Source: Micromonospora marina (lineage in GTDB: Bacteria; Actinomycetota; Actinomycetes; Mycobacteriales; Micromonosporaceae). Taken from it: a stretch of 35,785 nucleotides of DNA. Each line of letters begins with the position of its first letter. Position 1 is the first letter of the stretch. The translations under genes and the position numbers were made by a program. Of the stretch, positions 7,153-14,926 are shown in pieces. The stretch is taken from NCBI RefSeq assembly GCF_900091565.1, contig NZ_FMCV01000033.1, positions 1-35,785 of the forward strand, given 5' to 3'. The notes under the pieces are model-generated. The model was not told where the DNA came from. It saw only the letters and a list, made by a program, of their open reading frames with translations, and did no database searches.

Positions 7153-8910
7153 GTGCTGGAAGAGCTGCGCATCACCGGACTGGGCGTCATCGAGGACACG
7201 ACGCTGCCGCTGGCCGCGGGGATGAACGTCATCACCGGCGAGACCGGCGCCGGCAAGACCATGGTGGTGACCGGCCTCGGCCTGCTCTTCGGCGGCCGTG
7301 CCGACGCCGGCCGGGTGCGCGCCCAGCCGGGCCGCGCGGCGGTGGAGGGCCGGCTGCGCCTGAGTGGACGGGCGGCCGAGGCGGTGCACGCCCGCATCCT
7401 CGACGCCGGTGGCGAGCCCGACGAGGACGGCTCGCTGCTGCTGAGCCGCACCGTGACCATCGAGGGCCGCTCCCGGGCGCACCTGGGCGGGCGCGCCATG
7501 CCGGTGTCCACGCTCGGCGAGGTCGGCGAGCAGGTGCTGGCTGTGCACGGCCAGTCCGACCAGTTGCGGTTGCTGCGCCCGGCCGAGCAGCGCGCCTCAC
7601 TCGACCGGTTCGCCGGGCCGGAGCACGAGAAGCTGCTGGACGCGCTGCGCGAGACGTACGCCCGGTGGCGTACCGTCGTCGACGACCTGGCCGACCGGCG
7701 GCGCAACGCCCGCGAGCGCAACCAGGAGGCCGACCTGCTGCGCCTTGGCCTGGACGAGATCACCCGGGTCGATCCGCAGCCGGGGGAGGACGACGACCTG
7801 AAGGCCGAGGCGCAGCGGCTGGAGCACGCCGAGGGGCTGCGTACCGCCGCGCAGGTGGCGCAGCAGTGCGTGGCCGGCGGCGTCGAGGCGACCGACGAGA
7901 CGCCGGACGCGACGGCGCTGCTGGGCACCGCGCGCCGTACGCTGGAGGCGCAGGCCGGCACCGACCCGGCGCTGGGTGAGCTGGCGGGCCGGCTGGAGGA
8001 GGCGGCCACCCTCGTCACCGACGTGGCCGCGGAGCTGTCGACCTACCTGGCCGCCCTGGACGCCGACCCGGCCCGCCTGCAGACCGTCTACGAGCGGCGG
8101 GCCGCGCTGCGCGCGCTCACCCGCAAGTACGCCGACGACGTCGACGGCGTGGTGGCGTGGGCCGAGCGGGCCCGGACCCGGCTGTCCGATCTGGACACCT
8201 CCGACGAACTGCTGGACGAGCTGGACCGCGAGGCGACCCGGCTCGCCGGTGAGGTGGCCGACCTCGCCGGCCGGGTCTCGGCGTCCCGCCGGGAGGCGGC
8301 GGTCCGCTTCGCCGAGGAGGTGACGGCCGAGCTGGCCGGGCTGGCCATGCCGCACGCCCGCATCGAGGTGGCGGTGCTGCCGCGCCCGGTGGGCCGGTCC
8401 GAGCCGAGCCTGCCGGTGAACGGCGTCGAGACCGGCGTCGGCGCGGACGGCGCCGACGAGGTGGAGCTGCGGCTGCTGGCACACCCGGGCGCGCCGGCGC
8501 TGCCGTTGCAGAAGGGCGCCTCCGGTGGCGAGCTGTCCCGGGTGATGCTCGCCATCGAGGTGGTCTTCGCCGGCTCCGGCGGCCCGCCCACGCTGGTGTT
8601 CGACGAGGTCGACGCCGGCGTCGGCGGTCAGGCCGCGGTGGAGATCGGCCGCCGGCTGGCCCGGCTGGCCCGCAGCCACCAGGTGCTCGTGGTCACGCAC
8701 CTGCCGCAGGTCGCCGCGTTCGCCGACCGGCACCTGGTGGTGGCCAAGGACACCGGGGGAGCGGTCACCACGAGCGGGGTGCGCGTGGTGGAGGACACCG
8801 AGCGTGCCCGGGAGCTGGCCCGGATGCTCGCCGGTTTGCCGGACTCGGATCTGGGTATCGCCCACGCCGAGGAGCTCCTGGCGGTGGCGGCCAAGGAAAG
8901 GCGTCCGTGA
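7153..8910 (+). CDS. recN: DNA repair protein RecN
   Basis: A 585-aa SMC-like ATPase for double-strand-break repair. Walker A GETGAGKT lies near residue 30. A long coiled-coil centre of about 400 residues follows, then the ABC signature GASGGELSRVML (near 456), Walker B TLVFDEVDAGVGG (near 480) and the switch His in LVVTHLPQVAAFAD. Length is typical of the family. The chosen GTG start begins MLEELRITGLGVIED, which matches the RecN N-terminus. A 190-bp gap separates it from nadK, so it probably has its own promoter, and a hairpin follows it. Confidence 0.95.
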   Translation: MLEELRITGLGVIEDTTLPLAAGMNVITGETGAGKTMVVTGLGLLFGGRADAGRVRAQPGRAAVEGRLRLSGRAAEAVHARILDAGGEPDEDGSLLLSRTVTIEGRSRAHLGGRAMPVSTLGEVGEQVLAVHGQSDQLRLLRPAEQRASLDRFAGPEHEKLLDALRETYARWRTVVDDLADRRRNARERNQEADLLRLGLDEITRVDPQPGEDDDLKAEAQRLEHAEGLRTAAQVAQQCVAGGVEATDETPDATALLGTARRTLEAQAGTDPALGELAGRLEEAATLVTDVAAELSTYLAALDADPARLQTVYERRAALRALTRKYADDVDGVVAWAERARTRLSDLDTSDELLDELDREATRLAGEVADLAGRVSASRREAAVRFAEEVTAELAGLAMPHARIEVAVLPRPVGRSEPSLPVNGVETGVGADGADEVELRLLAHPGAPALPLQKGASGGELSRVMLAIEVVFAGSGGPPTLVFDEVDAGVGGQAAVEIGRRLARLARSHQVLVVTHLPQVAAFADRHLVVAKDTGGAVTTSGVRVVEDTERARELARMLAGLPDSDLGIAHAEELLAVAAKERRP

Positions 8911-8928
8911 TACCCCGATTGTGAGCGC

Positions 8929-8958
8929 AAGCACACCGGCACGCGTTCCGGTGTGCTT
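8929..8958 (+). terminator. Hairpin terminator after recN
   Basis: A perfect 11-bp stem (AAGCACACCGG, 8929-8939, with CCGGTGTGCTT, 8948-8958) and an 8-nt loop, starting 18 nt after the recN stop. Confidence 0.75.
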
Positions 8959-8981
8959 CCCTGGGTAGGCGGCCCTGCTCA

Positions 8982-9016
8982 GGCATGTCGCGACAGCAAA
9001 ACCTGCCTCACATGCC
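8982..9016. promoter_or_regulatory. Nested palindromes upstream of steA, possible operator
   Basis: GGCATGT (8982-8988) and ACATGCC (9010-9016) form an inverted repeat, with a perfect 10-bp palindrome TGTCGCGACA (8986-8995) overlapping its left arm. They sit directly in front of the steA ribosome binding site in the only space available for its promoter. No regulator is recognised. Confidence 0.3.
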
Positions 9017-9028
9017 AGGATGGTCACG

Positions 9029-10207
9029 ATGCGTCTACCCACACTGCGCCGGAGCCGGAACCCGGAGCCGGGCTCCATCGTCGGCACCGCGCGCCTCGAC
9101 CGCCGGACGAAACGGCTGGTCGGGCGGCTGCGACCCGGCGACATCGCGGTCATCGACCACGTCGACCTGGACCGGGTGGCGGCCGACTCGCTCGTCGCGG
9201 TGGGTGTGGCGGCTGTCCTCAACGCCAAGCCGTCGGTCTCCGGCCGCTATCCCAACCTCGGCCCGGAGGTGCTGATCTCGGCCGGCATCCCGCTGCTGGA
9301 CGATCTCGGCGAGAGCGTCTTCGAGCACGTCCGCGAGGGCGACCGGGTGCGGATCGAGGGCAACACCGTCCTCGTCGGTGACGAGCCGGTCGCGCACGGC
9401 TCGCTGCAGGACGCCGAGACCGTCGCCAAGTCGATGGCCGACGCCCGGGAGGGCCTGTCGGTGCAGTTGGAGGCGTTCGCCGCCAACACGATGGACTACC
9501 TGCGCCAGGAACGCGACCTGCTGCTCGACGGCGTCGGCGTGCCGGAGATCCAGACCCAGATCCAGGGCCGGCACTGCCTGATCGTGGTGCGCGGCTACGA
9601 CTACAAGGCCGACCTGGACGTGCTGCGCCCGTACATCAGGGAGTTCAAGCCGGTGCTGATCGGCGTCGACGGCGGAGCCGACGCGCTGGTCGAGGCGGGT
9701 TACACCCCAGACATGATCATCGGGGACATGGACTCGGTCACCGACGACGTGCTGCGCTGCGGCGCCGAGGTTATCGTGCACGCCTACCCGGACGGACGGG
9801 CGCCGGGCCTGGCCCGGGTCAACGGGCTCGGCGTACCGGCGATCACCTTCCCGGCGGCGGCCACCAGCGAGGACCTGGCCATGCTGCTGGCCGACGAGAA
9901 GGGCGCCTCGCTGCTGGTGGCCGTCGGCACGCACGCCACCCTGGTGGAGTTCCTCGACAAGGGGCGCGGCGGCATGGCGTCGACGTTCCTGACCCGCCTG
10001 AAGGTGGGCGGCAAGCTGGTCGACGCCAAGGGCGTCAGCCGGCTCTACCGGCAGAGCATCTCCGGGTCGTCGCTGCTGCTGCTCGTCCTGTCGGCGGTGG
10101 CCGCGATGGCCTCCGCGGTGGCGGTCTCCACCGTCGGGAAGGCGTATCTGGGCGTGGTCTCCGAATGGTGGGACAATTTTGTGTTCCAGCTCGGCCAGCT
10201 CTTCTAG
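9029..10207 (+). CDS. steA: Cytokinetic ring protein SteA
   Basis: Predicted 392-aa protein matching the Rv1697/SteA family: SVSGRYPNLGPEVLISAGIPLL, VLIGVDGGADALVEAGYTPDMIIGDMDSV (a thiamine-pyrophosphokinase-like fold) and FLTRLKVGGKLVDAKGVSRLYR. One transmembrane segment near the C-terminus (SSLLLLVLSAVAAMASAVAV) is followed by a short tail. In Corynebacterium, SteA and SteB act together at the septum in daughter-cell separation. ATG 9029 has CCAGGA 8 nt upstream; ATG 9020 is in frame but lies on the ribosome binding site itself. steB follows after 27 bp. Confidence 0.9.
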   Translation: MRLPTLRRSRNPEPGSIVGTARLDRRTKRLVGRLRPGDIAVIDHVDLDRVAADSLVAVGVAAVLNAKPSVSGRYPNLGPEVLISAGIPLLDDLGESVFEHVREGDRVRIEGNTVLVGDEPVAHGSLQDAETVAKSMADAREGLSVQLEAFAANTMDYLRQERDLLLDGVGVPEIQTQIQGRHCLIVVRGYDYKADLDVLRPYIREFKPVLIGVDGGADALVEAGYTPDMIIGDMDSVTDDVLRCGAEVIVHAYPDGRAPGLARVNGLGVPAITFPAAATSEDLAMLLADEKGASLLVAVGTHATLVEFLDKGRGGMASTFLTRLKVGGKLVDAKGVSRLYRQSISGSSLLLLVLSAVAAMASAVAVSTVGKAYLGVVSEWWDNFVFQLGQLF

Positions 10208-10234
10208 CTCCCCGACGATCAAGAGGCTCTAAGC

Positions 10235-11176
10235 GTGATCAACTTTCGCTACCACGTGGTGTCCCTGACCGCGGTGTTCCTGGCGCTGGCGATCGGCCTG
10301 GTGGTCGGCACAGCCGCCCTCAACGGTCCGGTCGCCGACTCGCTCCGGGAGAACGTCAACGGCTTGCGCAAGGACAACTCGCTGATGCGCCAGTCGGTCA
10401 ACAGCATGCAGAAGCAGCTGGAGACCGAGGAGGACTTCGCCGCGGAGATGGCCCAGCTCGTCCTGCCCGGCAAGCTGACCGGTCGCCGGGTGCTGGTGCT
10501 CACCCTGCCCAGCGGCCGGGACCAGGCCGAGGGCGTGGTGAAGATGCTCCAGACCGCCGGCGCCGACGTCACCGGCCGCATCGACGTGCAGGACAAGTTC
10601 GTCAACCCGGACAGCAACAACAACCTGCTGGAACTGGCGGTCACCGCGGCCCGGCCGAACAGCGCCCCCACCGGCAACCTGCCCGGCAACGGGCACGGCG
10701 TGGAGACCTCCAGCGCGCTGCTGGCCAACGTGCTGGTGGACCGCCCGGCCGAGAGCCCGCCGGTCAGCGACGCCGACCGGCGCGCCGTGCTGGAGCAGTA
10801 CGCCACCGCCGGATACCTCACCCCGGCGGACCGGATCTCCACCGCCGCCGAGGCGGTGGTGATGGTCACCGGCCAGCCGTACGTGGACAAGGACTCGGCG
10901 AAGAAGGACGAGTCGGTGGTCAAGATCGCCGAGCAGTTCGACCGGGCCGGCGCGCTGGTGGTCGCCGGCATGGGCTCGACCGGCGGGAACCTGGTCTCCG
11001 TGGTCCGCGACGACCCGGTGCTGTCGCAGACCATCTCCACCGTCGACAACGCCAACACCGTGCAGGGCCAGCTGGTCACCAGCCTCGCCCTGGCGCAGCA
11101 GCTCACCGACAAGAAGACCGGCCAGTACGGCGTGGGCGACAACGCCGCCGCCCGGGTGCCTACACTGCCCCGGTGA
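10235..11176 (+). CDS. steB: SteB/MctB family membrane protein
   Basis: A 313-aa protein. An N-terminal transmembrane helix (VVSLTAVFLALAIGLVVGTA) is followed by a coiled coil (LRENVNGLRKDNSLMRQSVN) and an extracytoplasmic domain. It matches the family called SteB in Corynebacterium and MctB (Rv1698) in M. tuberculosis, where it was described as affecting copper export. Many databases label it copper transporter, but the neighbouring steA favours a role in cell separation. The GTG start has AAGAGG at 10221-10226. Confidence 0.88.
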   Translation: MINFRYHVVSLTAVFLALAIGLVVGTAALNGPVADSLRENVNGLRKDNSLMRQSVNSMQKQLETEEDFAAEMAQLVLPGKLTGRRVLVLTLPSGRDQAEGVVKMLQTAGADVTGRIDVQDKFVNPDSNNNLLELAVTAARPNSAPTGNLPGNGHGVETSSALLANVLVDRPAESPPVSDADRRAVLEQYATAGYLTPADRISTAAEAVVMVTGQPYVDKDSAKKDESVVKIAEQFDRAGALVVAGMGSTGGNLVSVVRDDPVLSQTISTVDNANTVQGQLVTSLALAQQLTDKKTGQYGVGDNAAARVPTLPR

Positions 11177-11236
11177 CCGCGGCGGGCCGCCCGGTCCGTC
11201 CCGCGTCGCGTTCGAAGTCCGGATCGAGGAGGTCCC

Positions 11237-12100
11237 GTGAGACTGGGTCGGCTGCTCGCAGTGGGCGCGGGAGCGCTGGCCGCCCGCTACGCGCTGCGCC
11301 AGACGCGCACGTCGCCGGGCGGTCCGGCGCTGGAGCGCACCAACTACCGGGGCCGTACCGTGACCCTGGCCGCCGGGCCGGCCCTGGCCGTCGGCGCGGC
11401 GACCGGGGCCGCGTTGGGTGCCGGTAGCGCCCCGGCCGGCGCCGCGGCTCTCGTCGCCGGGCTCGGCGCGGGCGCGGTCGGCCTCTACGACGACGTGGTC
11501 GGCGCGCGCCCCGAACAGAAGGCCGCCAAGGGGTTCGCCGGGCACCTCGCCGCGCTGCGCGAGGGGCAGGTGACCGCCGGGATGGTCAAGGTCGCCGGGG
11601 TGGGCGTGGCCGGGCTGGGTGCCGCGGCGCTGCTCGCCGCCGACCGGCGGGTCGCCGCACACCCGCGCCGCAGGCGGGCCGGGGCGTTCGGCCGTGGGTT
11701 AGACGTGCTGCTCGGGGCCGGTGTGGTGGCCGGCACCGCCAACCTGGTCAACCTGCTCGACCTGCGGCCCGGCCGGGCGTTGAAGTCCGGCATGCTGCTC
11801 GGCGTGCCGCTGACCACCGGCCCGTACGGCGGCGTCGCGGCGGGCGCGGTGGGAGCCTCGGCCGCGCTGTTCGGCGACGACCTCGGCGAGCGGGTGATGG
11901 TGGGCGACAGTGGCGCCAACGCGCTCGGCGCGCTGCTCGGGGTGAGCCTGGCCGCACGTACCGGACCGCTGGGCCGGGCCGGTGTGCTGGCCGTGCTCGC
12001 CGCGCTCACCGCGGCCAGCGAGAAGGTCAGCTTCACCCAGGTCATCGCGTCCACGCCGGGGCTGCGGCACCTCGACGAGCTGGGCCGGCTCCCGGACTGA
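11237..12100 (+). CDS. MraY/WecA-like membrane protein (PNPT superfamily, divergent)
   Basis: A 287-aa multi-pass membrane protein. Three motifs align with the polyprenyl-phosphate HexNAc-1-phosphate transferases: GLYDDVVG near residue 82 (the DD motif), NLVNLLDLRPGRAL near 168 (in place of N..N..DGLDGL) and VMVGDSGANALGALLG near 222 (like the GDTG..ALGG motif of MraY). The second Asp of the DGLDG motif is not kept, so activity is uncertain. It is smaller than MraY (about 360 aa). It could start a lipid-linked sugar, or it may be a regulatory paralogue. The GTG start has GAGGAGG upstream. It is followed after 1 bp by the murJ-type gene, so the two are probably co-expressed. Confidence 0.7.
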   Translation: MRLGRLLAVGAGALAARYALRQTRTSPGGPALERTNYRGRTVTLAAGPALAVGAATGAALGAGSAPAGAAALVAGLGAGAVGLYDDVVGARPEQKAAKGFAGHLAALREGQVTAGMVKVAGVGVAGLGAAALLAADRRVAAHPRRRRAGAFGRGLDVLLGAGVVAGTANLVNLLDLRPGRALKSGMLLGVPLTTGPYGGVAAGAVGASAALFGDDLGERVMVGDSGANALGALLGVSLAARTGPLGRAGVLAVLAALTAASEKVSFTQVIASTPGLRHLDELGRLPD

Positions 12101-12101
12101 C

Positions 12102-13799
12102 GTGACGAAACCGGCTCCTCTCGCCGCCGCCGGCCGGGTCGCCGGGGCGGCCGCCCTCATCGCCGTCCTCACCGTCCTCAGCCGGCTCGCCGGCTTCGGC
12201 CGTACCGCCGTGTTCACCTGGATGCTGGGCCCCACCGACCTCGGTGGCGCCTACCTGGTGGCGAACTACGTCCCGAACTTCATCTTCGAGATCGTCGCCG
12301 GTGGGGCGCTCGCCAGTCTCGTCGTACCGCTGCTGGCCGGCGCCGTCGAGGCGGGTGACCGGCGCGCGGTGGCCGCCACCACCGGCGCGCTGCTGACCTG
12401 GACGCTGAGCCTGCTGGTGCCGCTGGCGGTGCTGCTGGCGGTGTTCGCCGACCCGCTGCCCGGCCTGGTCGGAAACGGTCTCAGCGAGGCCCAGCAGGCA
12501 TCAGGCGCGCGGATGCTGCGGGTCTTCGCGCCGCAGTTGCCGCTGTACGGGGTGGGGATCGTGCTGACCGGTGTGCTCCAGGCGCACCGCCGCTTCGCCT
12601 GGCCGGTGATCGCGCCGCTGCTGTCCAGCGTCACGGTCATCGCCGTCTACCTCGGTTTCACCGCCGCGCAGGGGCGACTGGCCACGATCGGGGAGGCCGG
12701 GCGCGGCGGCGAGCTGTTGCTGTCGGCCGGCACCACGCTCGGCGTGGTGGTGCTCTCGCTGTCGCTGCTGATCCCGGTACGCCGGCTGCGGCTGCGGATC
12801 CGGCCGGGCTTCCGGTTCCCGGCCGACGCGCGGGCCCGGGTCGGCCCTCTGGTGGTCGCCGGGGCGGTCACGGTGGCCGCCCAGCAGATCGCCCTGGTGG
12901 TCGCGCTCAACCAGGTCACCTACGGCCGCACCGCCGACGTCAGCGTCTACAACCTCGCCCAGACCGTCTACTTCCTGCCCTGGGCGGTGCTGGCCGTGCC
13001 GCTCGCGGTGGCCGCGTACCCGACGCTCGTGGCGGCCCGGGCCACCGGCGACGAGCGCGCCTACCGCCAGACCCTGGCCCCGGCGGTACGCGGCGTCGTG
13101 CTGCTCAGCCTGCTGGGTGCCGCCGCGCTCGCCGGCACCGCGATCCCGGTCGGGCACTTCTTCTTCGCCGACCCCGTCGACGCCCGCACCGCCGCGGCCG
13201 GGATCGCCGGTTTCGCGCCCGGCCTGGTCGGCTACGGGCTGTTCGCGGTGCTCAGCCGCGCGCTCTACGCCCGGGGCGAGACCCGCGCGGCCACCGTCGC
13301 CACCGCGCTCGGCTGGCTCAGCGTGCCCGCGCTGGCCGTGGTGTCCGCGCAGGTGGCGCCGCTGGCCGACCGGGTGCTCGCGGTGACGCTGGCGAACTCG
13401 GCCGGCATGCTGCTGCTCGGCGTGCTGCTGATCGCCGCGGTCCGGCGGGCCGCGGGTGGCGAGGCGCTGGCCGGTGCCGGCCGGGCCGGAGCCGCCGGAC
13501 TGCTCGCGGCAGTCGTCGCCGGAGCCGGCGGGGCGGCCGTCGCGGCGGGACTCGCCGGGCTCGGTGACGGCACCCCGACGACACCGTGGGCCCTCGCGCA
13601 GGGCATGCTGTCCGGGGTCGTGGTCGGTGTCCTGTTCCTCGCCGTCGCCTGGCTGACCGACGCCCGCGACCTGCGGCCGCTGCTCGCGACCGTGACCCGC
13701 CGGCTACGCCGGCGACGCCCGGCCGGCGGGGACGACGGCCCGCCGGCGCAGCAGCACCCCGGCGAGCGGGGTGACGGAAGGGAGACCGTTTCCTCATGA
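12102..13799 (+). CDS. murJ: MurJ/MviN-family lipid flippase
   Basis: A 565-aa polytopic membrane protein with the family N-terminus LTVLSRLAGFGRTAVFTWMLG and about 14 predicted hydrophobic segments (for example FIFEIVAGGALASLVVPLLAG, AVLAVPLAVAAYPTLVAA, FAPGLVGYGLFAVLSRALYARG). MOP-superfamily MurJ proteins flip lipid II or related undecaprenyl-linked precursors. The longer mycobacterial MviN also has a pseudokinase domain, which is absent here, and a second MurJ is often present near the chromosome origin in actinobacteria. This copy may therefore serve a specialised substrate (inference). GTG 12102 starts 1 nt after the previous stop. ATGA overlaps with the glycosyltransferase. Confidence 0.88.
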   Translation: MTKPAPLAAAGRVAGAAALIAVLTVLSRLAGFGRTAVFTWMLGPTDLGGAYLVANYVPNFIFEIVAGGALASLVVPLLAGAVEAGDRRAVAATTGALLTWTLSLLVPLAVLLAVFADPLPGLVGNGLSEAQQASGARMLRVFAPQLPLYGVGIVLTGVLQAHRRFAWPVIAPLLSSVTVIAVYLGFTAAQGRLATIGEAGRGGELLLSAGTTLGVVVLSLSLLIPVRRLRLRIRPGFRFPADARARVGPLVVAGAVTVAAQQIALVVALNQVTYGRTADVSVYNLAQTVYFLPWAVLAVPLAVAAYPTLVAARATGDERAYRQTLAPAVRGVVLLSLLGAAALAGTAIPVGHFFFADPVDARTAAAGIAGFAPGLVGYGLFAVLSRALYARGETRAATVATALGWLSVPALAVVSAQVAPLADRVLAVTLANSAGMLLLGVLLIAAVRRAAGGEALAGAGRAGAAGLLAAVVAGAGGAAVAAGLAGLGDGTPTTPWALAQGMLSGVVVGVLFLAVAWLTDARDLRPLLATVTRRLRRRRPAGGDDGPPAQQHPGERGDGRETVSS

Positions 13800-14926
13800 C
13801 GGACGCCTCGCCGGCACCGCGCTGGCCCGGGTCGGTGGCCCTGGTGCTCGCCTCCAGCACCGGCGGGGTCGGGCAGCACGTGCGCTCGATCACCCGAGGG
13901 CTCACCGAGGCCGGCGCGTCGGTGCTGGTCTGCGGCCCGGCCGCCACCGAGGAACAGTTCGACTTCACCGCCGCCGGGGCCCGGTTCACGCCGGTGGAGA
14001 TCCCGGCCAGCCCCACGCCGGGCGACGCGCGCGCGGTCACCGCGCTGCGCCGGGCGCTCACGGACACGCCCGTCGACGTGGTGCACGCGCACGGGTTGCG
14101 CGCCGGCCTGGTCGCCGCGCTCGCCCGTCCCGCCGCGCCGCTGGTCGTCACCTGGCACAACGCGGTCCTCGCCGGTGGCCTGCGCGGCGCGGTGTCCCGG
14201 CTGGTCGAGCGGGTCGTCGCCCGGTCCGTGCGGGTCGCCCTGGGTGCCTCCGCCGACCTGGTCGACCGCGCCGCCGCGCTCGGTGCCGCCGACGCCCGCC
14301 TCGCTCCGGTCGCGGCGCCGGCGCTGCCCGCGCCGCGCCGCCGCCGCACGGCGGTACGCGCCGAGTTCGCCGCCGCCGACCAGCAGTTGATCCTCTCGGT
14401 GGGCCGGCTGCACCCGCAGAAGCGGTACGACGTGCTGATCGACGCCGCCGCCCGCTGGCGGAACCGTACCCCCGCCCCGCTCGTGGTGATCGCCGGCAGC
14501 GGCCCGGCGTACCTGCCGCTGGCCGCCCGGATCTCGGCCGCCCGCGCGCCGGTGACACTGGTCGGGCACCGTACCGACGTGGCGGACCTGCTGGGCGCCG
14601 CCGACCTGGCGGTGGTGACGAGCGACTGGGAGGCCCGCCAGTTGTTCGCGCAGGAGGCGCTGCGGGCGGGCGTACCGCTCGTCGCGACCGACGTCGGTGG
14701 GCTGCCGGACCTGGTCGGTGACGCGGCCGTGCTGGTGCCGCCCGGCGACGTGGACGCCGTCGACGCGGCCGTGCGCGACCTGCTCGACGACCCGGTGCGC
14801 CGGGCCGACCTGGGCCGCCGCGGCCTGGCCCGGGCCGCGACCTGGCCCACCGAGGCGGACACCGTGGCCGCACTCGCCGGCCTCTACGCCGAGCTGACAC
14901 CGCAGCTCTCGACGGGGAACCGCTGA
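13796..14926 (+). CDS. GT4-family glycosyltransferase
   Basis: A 376-aa cytosolic GT-B enzyme. The N-terminal acceptor domain has LASSTGGVGQHVRSITRGL and VVHAHGLRAG. The C-terminal donor domain has ILSVGRLHPQKRYDVLIDAA near 201, and the E-x7-E region WEARQLFAQEALRAGVPLVAT near 277, followed by GGLPDLVG. This is the retaining GT4 pattern that transfers from a nucleotide sugar. The second Glu fits, while the usual EGFGL is changed to EARQL. The gene overlaps murJ by ATGA and the next gene by 1 nt (TGATG), so it belongs to the same envelope operon. The sugar and acceptor are unknown. Confidence 0.85.
   Translation: MTDASPAPRWPGSVALVLASSTGGVGQHVRSITRGLTEAGASVLVCGPAATEEQFDFTAAGARFTPVEIPASPTPGDARAVTALRRALTDTPVDVVHAHGLRAGLVAALARPAAPLVVTWHNAVLAGGLRGAVSRLVERVVARSVRVALGASADLVDRAAALGAADARLAPVAAPALPAPRRRRTAVRAEFAAADQQLILSVGRLHPQKRYDVLIDAAARWRNRTPAPLVVIAGSGPAYLPLAARISAARAPVTLVGHRTDVADLLGAADLAVVTSDWEARQLFAQEALRAGVPLVATDVGGLPDLVGDAAVLVPPGDVDAVDAAVRDLLDDPVRRADLGRRGLARAATWPTEADTVAALAGLYAELTPQLSTGNR

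Noticed and set aside
10235..11176. Label as a genuine copper transporter
   Set aside because: The protein has a single transmembrane helix and a coiled coil, and its neighbour steA points to the SteB role. Transport is not supported by the sequence.
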